Shown here: positions 7,005-12,106 of the stretch, one piece after another | Layout of the letters: each line of letters begins with the position of its first letter | How positions within the stretch are numbered: position 1 is the stretch's first letter | Source: JADGGM01 sp035277485 | GTDB taxonomy: Bacteria; Gemmatimonadota; Gemmatimonadetes; Gemmatimonadales; Gemmatimonadaceae | NCBI GenBank assembly: GCA_035277485.1 | Contig: DATEKK010000268.1 | Span: 1 to 12,106, forward strand | Direction of reading: 5' to 3' | Length of the DNA stretch: 12,106 nt | Notes under the pieces: model-generated | What the model was told of the DNA's origin: nothing | The model's input: only the letters and a program-made list of their open reading frames with translations | Database searches by the model: none | Program-made: the position numbers and the translations under genes

Positions 7005-7496
7005 CTACTCGGTCTCCCGGTCGGCCGAGTCCGTCACTTCTTCGTTAGGCGCGAGCGTGGCGCGGCGCGCGACGCGCGCCTGGTTGGTGGCCGCACGGTA
7101 GTTGGCCTTGGACTGCGCGATCCGCGCCTCGAGATCCAGGCGCGCTTGCTGCGCCGCCTCGCGGCCCGCGCGAAACGCTTCTGCAGCCTGGTGCTTCCGG
7201 ATCTCCAGCGCCTGACGCGCCGAGTCGAGCCGGTCTTCCACGCTGCGCTTCGCCTGCTCGTAGCGATCTACCATCGTATCGGACAGATCGCCGGCTGCAT
7301 CGCGTGCCACATGCGCCGCGCGTCGCGCGCGCCGCTTGAGCTGGCGACGCGTCTCTTCGCCGCTCTGCGGCGCGAACAACAGCGCGACGCCCGCTCCTAC
7401 GGCGAGCCCGACGAGAAACGACGTCGCGCCGCTTCCGCGGCGTTCGATCACTACGTACGGCTCGTCCTCGTCCTCGTAGCGCGCCCTGTGCTTCAT
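7005..7496 (-). CDS. YtxH-domain small membrane protein
   Basis: A protein of about 163 residues. After a charged head (HRARYEDEDEPYVVIERRGS) comes the YtxH signature GATSFLVGLAVGAGVALLFA followed by PQSGEETRRQL: one glycine-rich membrane segment with the typical FAPxSG(E)ET motif. The remainder is a long, charged, Ala/Arg-rich helix, likely coiled coil (DRYEQAKRSVEDRLDSARQA), as in apolipoprotein-like YtxH proteins. The ATG at 7496 has AGGAG 8 nt upstream and is my choice. A GTG at 7520, overlapping the stop of the regulator gene, would add 8 residues. YtxH proteins are linked to stress response, but the mechanism is unknown. The Pro-Asn near the end is encoded CCT AAC, part of the GTTAGGC word in the opposite orientation. 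Confidence 0.88.
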   Translation of the reverse strand: MKHRARYEDEDEPYVVIERRGSGATSFLVGLAVGAGVALLFAPQSGEETRRQLKRRARRAAHVARDAAGDLSDTMVDRYEQAKRSVEDRLDSARQALEIRKHQAAEAFRAGREAAQQARLDLEARIAQSKANYRAATNQARVARRATLAPNEEVTDSADRETE

Positions 7497-7516
7497 GTCC
7501 TCATCTCCTCGTCTCT

Positions 7517-8983
7517 TCACCGGCGACCCTTCGATTTCTGACGGACCACGTCCTTGTCCTTGACGGATCCGTAGCTCTTCACGTTTCGCGCCGCTGCCTC
7601 GCGCTCGCCATCGCCTTCCGCCGGCTCGACCAACGCGGCCAGTTCGGCACGAACCTCACCCGGCGTGGTACCCAGCATGTGTGCCGTGCGCTCCACGTCG
7701 CCCCCGGTCATCGAGAACGTCTTGAGCGTAAGTTGTCGCCGCGCATCCGCCAATGTCGATCCGACAGGAAGCGACACCGCCGCCGGCGCTTCGGTCGTAT
7801 TGCGCAGGTGACGTGGAACGACATCGTTCAACCCAATGCTGGCGCCGCGCGACATGATGACGGCGCGCTCCACTGCGTTCTTCAATTCACGCACGTTTCC
7901 CGGCCAGTGATACGAGAGAATCCAATCGGTGGCCGCCTCGTCGAACCCCGTCAGTTTCTTTCCATTCTGCTGGGAGAATCGCGCCAGAAATTCGGTAGCC
8001 AGTAGTCGCAGGTCGCCCATCCGCTCCCGCAAGGGAGGCAGATACAGCTCGACGACAGCCAGCCGATAGTACAGGTCCTCACGCAGCTCGCCTTCGGTGA
8101 GCGCCTCTTGCAAGTCTCTGTTCGTCGCCGCCACCACGCGGATGTCGACGTCGATTTCCTTTTTCCCGCCCAGCCGCCGGACCTGACGCGACTCCAGCGC
8201 ACGCAGCAGCTTGACCTGGATATCGGGCGCCATTTCCGCGACCTCGTCCAGAAACAAGGTGCCCTCGTGCGCCATCTCGAACGCGCCCGGCTTTTCGTTG
8301 GTCGAGCCGGTAAAGGCGCCCTTCTCGTGCCCGAAGAGCTCGTTCTCCAGAATGTCTTTGGGCAGCGCCGCACAATTCAAGGCGAGGAACGGTCCGCGCG
8401 CGCGCTCACTCTTCTGGTGAATCGCCCGCGCAACCAGTTCCTTGCCCGTTCCCGACTCGCCGAGAATCAGCACGCTCGCCGTCGACGGCGCAACCGCGTC
8501 GATGACCTGATATACGTTCCGCATGGCATCCGACTGGCCGGTCAGTTCACCGTAATGCGTGAGCGCCTGCAGCTCGGACGCGAGCGCGCGGTTCGTTTGC
8601 TTGACCTGGAACTTCTCGAGCGCTTTCGGAATGAGCGCCTTGAGACGATTCAGCTTTTCGGCTGTGAGCGGCTTCTCGATGTAGTCGTACGCGCCCTGCC
8701 GCATGGCCTGGACGGCAGAATCGACGGTCGCCTGGCCCGTGATGATGATGCACTCGCTGGTGATCTCGCGCGCCTGCATCTCCTGCAGCAGCGCAAGGCC
8801 ATCGAGTTTAGGCATCTTCAAGTCGGCGAGGATGACGCCGAACCTGCCCTCGAGCAGGTTCTCGAGCGCTTTCTGCCCGTCCGCCGCGACCTCCACAGCG
8901 TAGCCTTCCTCCTCGAGCACCGCGCTCAGGCCTTGGGCGATACTGCGCTCGTCGTCGGCGATGAGAATCTTGGGCGTATCCAT
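7517..8983 (-). CDS. NtrC-family sigma-54-dependent response regulator
   Basis: A 488-residue activator. The receiver domain (1-120) has acidic Asp10/Asp11, phospho-acceptor Asp54 in LADLKMPKLDG, Thr82 and Lys104. The AAA+ domain begins near 147: Walker A GESGTGKE (175-182), the sigma-54 contact loop GAFTGS (222-227; the consensus is GAFTGA), Walker B GTLFLDE (240-246), and YHWPGNVRELKN near its end. The C-terminal Fis-like region is LADARRQLTLKTFSMTGGDV followed by ERTAHMLGTTPGEVRAEL; then a charged tail ends in DVVRQKSKGRR. It should bind DNA and, when phosphorylated, activate RNA polymerase holding sigma-54. The ATG at 8983 is 3 nt after the stop of the kinase-like gene, its likely phospho-partner; the downstream YtxH gene overlaps or follows closely. 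Its targets are unknown; I saw no convincing -24/-12 promoter in the window. Confidence 0.95.
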   Translation of the reverse strand: MDTPKILIADDERSIAQGLSAVLEEEGYAVEVAADGQKALENLLEGRFGVILADLKMPKLDGLALLQEMQAREITSECIIITGQATVDSAVQAMRQGAYDYIEKPLTAEKLNRLKALIPKALEKFQVKQTNRALASELQALTHYGELTGQSDAMRNVYQVIDAVAPSTASVLILGESGTGKELVARAIHQKSERARGPFLALNCAALPKDILENELFGHEKGAFTGSTNEKPGAFEMAHEGTLFLDEVAEMAPDIQVKLLRALESRQVRRLGGKKEIDVDIRVVAATNRDLQEALTEGELREDLYYRLAVVELYLPPLRERMGDLRLLATEFLARFSQQNGKKLTGFDEAATDWILSYHWPGNVRELKNAVERAVIMSRGASIGLNDVVPRHLRNTTEAPAAVSLPVGSTLADARRQLTLKTFSMTGGDVERTAHMLGTTPGEVRAELAALVEPAEGDGEREAAARNVKSYGSVKDKDVVRQKSKGRR

Positions 8984-8986
8984 GTC

Positions 8987-9643
8987 CTAAGTCTGCGACT
9001 CCTCTCGCCGGCTATCGGCGCGGGGGAAAATTATGGTAACCCCGTCCACCCTATCGAGCACCCGAATCCCGGCCTCGAGGGCCGCGTCCTTCACGCCCGC
9101 GCCCAACCGCAATTCGTTTTCTCCGGCCGGTCGCGCGTCGCCACTCGATCCCTTCCGTACGACGGTCACTGCAATCTCGCCACTTTCCTCACCGGGTCGC
9201 ACCCCGCATTCCGCCTCGCCCGCCGGAAGCGTCACCATGTCGACCGCAGCGGCCAGCACCAGCCGAACCGCATCCGCGTCCGCTTCCGTAACCAGCGGCA
9301 TGTCCGGTGCCGCCCACACCGATAATGACCCGCCCTCCGCGGCGGCCGCCGCGCCGTACAGCGCGGCGAATCTCTTGACCATCGCATGCAAATCTATCGG
9401 TTCGCGAGCGGGGCGCGCCAATGCGAGCAGTGCGTCGATTCGCTCCGACAACGCCTCGAGCTCGAAGTATGCCGCATCCGCGAATCGGCTGACGCTGGAT
9501 GCGTCGACGCCGCGCGCCAACCTCGCGCGCAGCACCTCGAGGTTGAGGGCAAGTCCATTGAGCGGATTCTTGAGCTCGTGTGCGGCGCGCTCGGCCAGGC
9601 GCTCGAGCGCCGTGTGCCACCGTGCTTCGACGGTGCTGCTTAT
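8987..9643 (-). CDS. Compact histidine-kinase-like protein with degenerate ATPase domain; probable ATA start
   Basis: About 218 residues, with no membrane segment or sensor domain. A DHp helix hairpin comes first: H-box AAHELKNPLNGLALNLE with His22, second helix AAYFELEALSERIDALLALA. The following 120 residues occupy the place of the catalytic ATP-binding domain, but I find no N-box Asn (the region reads DADAVRLVLAAAVDMVT), no G1 DxGxG and no GLGLA G2 box; only the end, GVTIIFPR, resembles the last strand. It may therefore be a phosphotransferase or phosphatase rather than a kinase, like ChpT. There is no ATG/GTG/TTG before the H-box in this frame. GGAGG (9655-9651) lies 7 nt before an in-frame ATA (9643-9641), and this ATA overlaps the aldolase stop as ATAA. 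The NtrC-type regulator follows after 3 nt. A GTG at 9535 would cut off the H-box and is unlikely. Confidence 0.8.
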   Translation of the reverse strand: MSSTVEARWHTALERLAERAAHELKNPLNGLALNLEVLRARLARGVDASSVSRFADAAYFELEALSERIDALLALARPAREPIDLHAMVKRFAALYGAAAAAEGGSLSVWAAPDMPLVTEADADAVRLVLAAAVDMVTLPAGEAECGVRPGEESGEIAVTVVRKGSSGDARPAGENELRLGAGVKDAALEAGIRVLDRVDGVTIIFPRADSRREESQT

Positions 9644-11046
9644 TCGCCCGCCTCCGCGTCGTCCGGCGCCGCATGCACGGCAACCGGGGCCCCGGGCGCA
9701 CGGTGCATCGCCTTTGCCTTCACGAAGCGCGCGACCGTGTCCGCCGTGTTCGTGACGCGCAACTGCTCGAACAGGAAGCCGAACGTCTTGTCGTACGCCG
9801 CGGCGAGGTCGCTCTTCACCGACTCCGGGATGTCCCAGATGTCGCGCTTGAACGGACCCAGCGCCTTTTTGCGCGTCTTGTAATAGAACTGCTCGTCGGA
9901 ATCCTTCGGCTTGCGCTCGTCCTTCGCATTCTCATCGAGCCACGCGTAGATCCGGCTCCGTAAGGCATCCGGCATGTGGTCGTAGAGAATGTTCTGGAAG
10001 TTCGTGGCGAGATGGATCTCGCACGCTTCGACGCGCGGGAAATTATTGAACGCGTTGTCGGGCAGCGTGGACGCGCCGTGTTGGACGGCACCCGCCAGGT
10101 GGTAGTCGTCGCGTGCGACCTTGGACAGCTGCTCGAGCGCCGCCAGGTCCAACTTGACCGCGGCGATCGTCCCGTCGGGCAGGACGACACCGCCGTGCGA
10201 CGTCCCCGTTTGCACACTGATCTTCGAGAGCCCTTCGACGTTCGGACCCGTGCGTTCCTTGAGCGTGGCGTTGAAGCCATCCATGAACGCGTGCAGCTCC
10301 GGCACGGTGCTGTTGTGCGCACCCACTTCGCCGATCTCGCCGCCCACGGAAATCGTCACGCCATCGGGCTGGATCTCGCGCACGTAGCGCGCAATGTCCA
10401 CCGCCGTTTGATAATTGAGCCGCTGCTGCTCATCGAGCGTCGCGAGCGAGACGTCGACTAACGTCGAGGTGTCGACGTCGATGTTGAAGAAGCCCGCCCC
10501 GATCGCTTCCTGTGCGAGCTGCTTCACGGCCGCGACTTCGCCGCGGCGATCGACGGCGAATTTTTTCGCGTTGACCTGGAAGTGATCGCCCTGCACGAAC
10601 AGCGGGCCGCGAAATCCTTCGCGCAGCGCGGCCGCGAGCATCACCGCCACGTATTCGCGCGGACGCTGGTCCGTGTAGGCGATTTCAGAGCGCGCGATTT
10701 CGACGATGAACGCGCCGGCCTTCTGCTTCACCGCCGTGCGGAACACCGCGCGCGCAGTGTCGTACGCCATGCCGCGCACGTTGATGGCCGGCACCGTGAA
10801 GCCATGCGTCTTGCCGTGGCCGCGCGCGAGATACAGATCGTGAATGCTCGAGGGCCGAACGCCGGCAGCCTGTCCGATTTCCCAGAGCAGCCACTGCGCG
10901 TGATCCTTCGTTTGTCCCTGCCCGAATACTGCCTCGCGAACCAACTCGTCCATCGCGTCGGTTTGGAGCACGGCTTCGTTGACGACTGTCACTCGACCGT
11001 GTTCGACCTTTACGTCATTACCGAACTGATGCACCCATTCCCCCAA
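9640..11046 (-). CDS. Class II fructose-bisphosphate aldolase-type enzyme, long form
   Basis: A protein of about 468 residues with the metal-dependent class II aldolase barrel. HGFTVPAINVRGMAYDTARA starts the barrel; FVQGDHFQ (about 150-157) has the catalytic Asp/zinc His pair; GGEIGEVGAHN (235-245) and QTGTSHGG (279-286) supply further metal or phosphate ligands; VQHGASTLPD (321-330) has a second conserved His. It would cleave fructose-1,6-bisphosphate (or tagatose-bisphosphate) to triose phosphates. It is longer than the usual 300-360 residues: there is an N-terminal helical region of about 80 residues and a tail beyond about 360 rich in charged residues, ending in an Ala/Pro stretch. Sugar specificity cannot be read from the sequence. 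The start is uncertain: TTG at 11046 lacks a Shine-Dalgarno, while GTG at 11034 has GGGGGA just upstream. Its stop overlaps the start of the kinase-like gene. Confidence 0.85.
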   Translation of the reverse strand: MGEWVHQFGNDVKVEHGRVTVVNEAVLQTDAMDELVREAVFGQGQTKDHAQWLLWEIGQAAGVRPSSIHDLYLARGHGKTHGFTVPAINVRGMAYDTARAVFRTAVKQKAGAFIVEIARSEIAYTDQRPREYVAVMLAAALREGFRGPLFVQGDHFQVNAKKFAVDRRGEVAAVKQLAQEAIGAGFFNIDVDTSTLVDVSLATLDEQQRLNYQTAVDIARYVREIQPDGVTISVGGEIGEVGAHNSTVPELHAFMDGFNATLKERTGPNVEGLSKISVQTGTSHGGVVLPDGTIAAVKLDLAALEQLSKVARDDYHLAGAVQHGASTLPDNAFNNFPRVEACEIHLATNFQNILYDHMPDALRSRIYAWLDENAKDERKPKDSDEQFYYKTRKKALGPFKRDIWDIPESVKSDLAAAYDKTFGFLFEQLRVTNTADTVARFVKAKAMHRAPGAPVAVHAAPDDAEAGE

Positions 11047-11114
11047 TCGCGAAGGACAACACGATCACGCCGCCGGTTAGCGCGACATGAAAGGAACACT
11101 GACCGACCGGGCCA

Positions 11115-11131
11115 GCGCCCGCAAGGGGCGC
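11115..11131 (-). terminator. GC-rich stem-loop after the hydrolase gene
   Basis: GCGCCC and GGGCGC form a 6-bp stem around a 5-nt loop, 3 nt after the stop codon of the hydrolase gene (minus strand). No T-run follows, so intrinsic termination is doubtful. It is the only clear structure in the 88-nt gap before the aldolase gene. Confidence 0.3.
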
Positions 11132-11134
11132 GAT

Positions 11135-11917
11135 TCAGCCGCCAACCCTGACCGTAAGACCATCGAACGCCGGCGCGATCCCCTGGGGTAGTTCCGCTTC
11201 GAGATCGGCGTGGCGATTCTGATGCGTGAGGTGCGTGAAGTACGTGCGCGGCGCGCCGATCGCGCGCGCGGCGTCGACCGCTTCGGACAAACTCAAGTGC
11301 GTCGGATGCGACGTGCGCAACAGCGCGTTGAGCACCAGCACTTCGACGCCGCGAAACGCCTCCATCGCGTCGGGCGGAATGCGCTGCGCATCGGTGACGT
11401 ACGCGATCGGACCAACGCGATACGCGAGCACGGGCACTTCCCCGTGCGGAACAGCCACCGGCAGCACTTCCGCGTCGCCGATCTGTACGATCTCACCCTC
11501 GCGCAGCGGGTGCGCGTGCCCCTCGGGCTTGGACGTCCCAGGCGGCGGACGCACCTGATCGTCGAAGATGTAGGGGAATCGTTGGGCAAGCTGCTCGAGC
11601 GTGCGCGGCGAGCCATAGAGCGGGAGCGGCGCACCGCGGCGCAGCGACACCGCGCGCAGGTCGTCGATCCCGTGCGTGTGATCCGCGTGCTCGTGCGTGA
11701 ACAGCACCGCGTCCACGCGATCGATGTCGTTTGCGATGAGTTGCAGACGCAACTCGGGCGCGGTGTCAATGAGGAGACGCGTGCCGCGGTCCGTCTCGAT
11801 CACCGCGCTCGTGCGTGTGCGGCGGTCGCGCGGATCGGGCGATCGGCACACCGCGCAGTTGCACCCGATCTGCGGAACGCCGAAGCTCGTTCCCGTGCCT
11901 AAAAATGTGAGCTTCAC
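11135..11917 (-). CDS. PhnP-like metallo-beta-lactamase-fold hydrolase
   Basis: A 260-residue cytoplasmic metallohydrolase. It begins with MKLTFLGTGTSFGVPQIGCN, then CAVCRSPDPRDRRTRTSA; the cysteine cluster (19, 21, 24) is the structural zinc site of PhnP-type enzymes. The metal motif HEHADH is at 75-80, followed by THGIDDLR; further ligands are likely His158 (AVPHGE), Asp176 (YVTDAQRI) and a C-terminal His in YFTHLTHQNRHADLEAELP. PhnP itself is a cyclic phosphodiesterase, so a phosphodiester substrate is likely, but close relatives include other hydrolases and no phosphonate genes are visible here. The start is GTG at 11917, immediately before KLTFLGTG; it overlaps the last codons of pyruvate kinase by 4 nt, so translational coupling is likely. 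In-frame sequence continues upstream but would lie wholly inside pyk. Confidence 0.92.
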   Translation of the reverse strand: MKLTFLGTGTSFGVPQIGCNCAVCRSPDPRDRRTRTSAVIETDRGTRLLIDTAPELRLQLIANDIDRVDAVLFTHEHADHTHGIDDLRAVSLRRGAPLPLYGSPRTLEQLAQRFPYIFDDQVRPPPGTSKPEGHAHPLREGEIVQIGDAEVLPVAVPHGEVPVLAYRVGPIAYVTDAQRIPPDAMEAFRGVEVLVLNALLRTSHPTHLSLSEAVDAARAIGAPRTYFTHLTHQNRHADLEAELPQGIAPAFDGLTVRVGG

Positions 11918-12106
11918 ACGTGTTCGACGCGCAGCAGGTTGGTGGTGCCGGGCACGTCGAACGGCACGCCGGCCGTTACCGGAATCCGATCGCCCGCCTT
12001 CGCAAACCCGGCGTCTTTCACGGCGCGACTGCCGCGCTCGAACATCTCTTCGTACGTGGCCGCGGTGGACACGAGCTCCGGATACACGCCCCACACGAGC
12101 GCCAGC
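11914..12106 (-). CDS. pyk: Pyruvate kinase, C-terminal end (partial)
   Basis: Only the last 63 or so residues are visible; the gene continues beyond the window edge. LALVWGVYPELV is the start of the final conserved segment of the C-terminal domain, and KAGDRIPVTAGVPFDVPGTT followed by NLLRVEHV is the characteristic end of the protein (the usual form is VVxTAGxPxGxxGTTNxxRV). The enzyme converts phosphoenolpyruvate and ADP to pyruvate and ATP. Its TGA (11916-11914) overlaps the GTG start of the hydrolase gene. Confidence 0.93.
   Translation of the reverse strand, partial: LALVWGVYPELVSTAATYEEMFERGSRAVKDAGFAKAGDRIPVTAGVPFDVPGTTNLLRVEHV

Noticed and set aside
5512..7101. Plus-strand open frame of 529 codons opposite ltaE and the YihY-type gene
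   Set aside because: Composition is rich in Arg/His/Glu with no recognisable motif. It lies opposite two well-supported genes, and long antisense frames are expected in GC-rich DNA.
9165..9185. Possible sigma-54 -24/-12 element (TGGC then TTGCA on the minus strand)
   Set aside because: The GG-GC distance is 3 bp too short for a functional site and it lies inside the kinase-like coding region.
8108..9325. Plus-strand open frame of 405 codons opposite the response regulator
   Set aside because: It is the antisense shadow of the NtrC-type gene, with low-complexity Arg/Leu-rich product and no domain.
11047..11110. Short hydrophobic reading frame (ending GVIVLSFAIGGMGASVR) before the aldolase gene
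   Set aside because: Only about 20 codons, with no Shine-Dalgarno or convincing start, and it overlaps the likely aldolase start; no evidence for a real leader peptide.

Overview
The window is GC-rich bacterial DNA, and every gene I can support lies on the minus strand. Read in transcription order (high to low coordinate) the layout is: end of pyruvate kinase, a PhnP-like metallo-beta-lactamase-fold hydrolase, a class II fructose-bisphosphate-type aldolase, a very small histidine-kinase-like protein, an NtrC-type sigma-54 response regulator, a YtxH-type small membrane protein, a YihY/BrkB-type membrane protein, a low-specificity L-threonine aldolase, a long intergenic hairpin, a PadR regulator with its palindromic operator, an ADOP/MacB-type orphan permease, the SRP RNA gene (ffs), and the 5' part of dnaX.

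The PadR plus duplicated-permease pair is typical of Acidobacteriota and Gemmatimonadota. The high GC, the GTG/TTG starts and the overrepresented word GTTAGGC (mostly read as Leu-Gly, TTA GGC) make me favour Gemmatimonadota. This is an inference from style, not a demonstrated assignment.

Region 12106-4981 looks like one or two long operons. pyk overlaps the hydrolase by 4 nt, and after an 88-nt gap with a stem-loop the aldolase, kinase-like protein, regulator, YtxH, YihY and threonine aldolase genes follow with overlaps or gaps of at most 42 nt. Carbon metabolism (pyk, aldolase) is thus physically joined to a two-component module and to envelope proteins. Region 4592-1515 is an autoregulated padR-permease unit. 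Region 1491-1 is the ffs-dnaX pair, an arrangement also known from Bacillus; here ffs has a recognisable -35/-10 promoter, and a large inverted repeat separates it from dnaX.

The most interesting points are: (1) a histidine-kinase-like protein that keeps its H-box but has lost every recognisable ATP-binding motif, resembling phosphotransferases such as ChpT; (2) two genes with no ATG/GTG/TTG start where one is needed, each having a strong Shine-Dalgarno sequence correctly placed before an ATA or ATC codon; (3) two long intergenic inverted repeats built from the same TTGGGGAA/TTCCCCAA modules; (4) the GTTAGGC word; (5) the SRP RNA gene, a non-coding gene that reading-frame analysis would miss.
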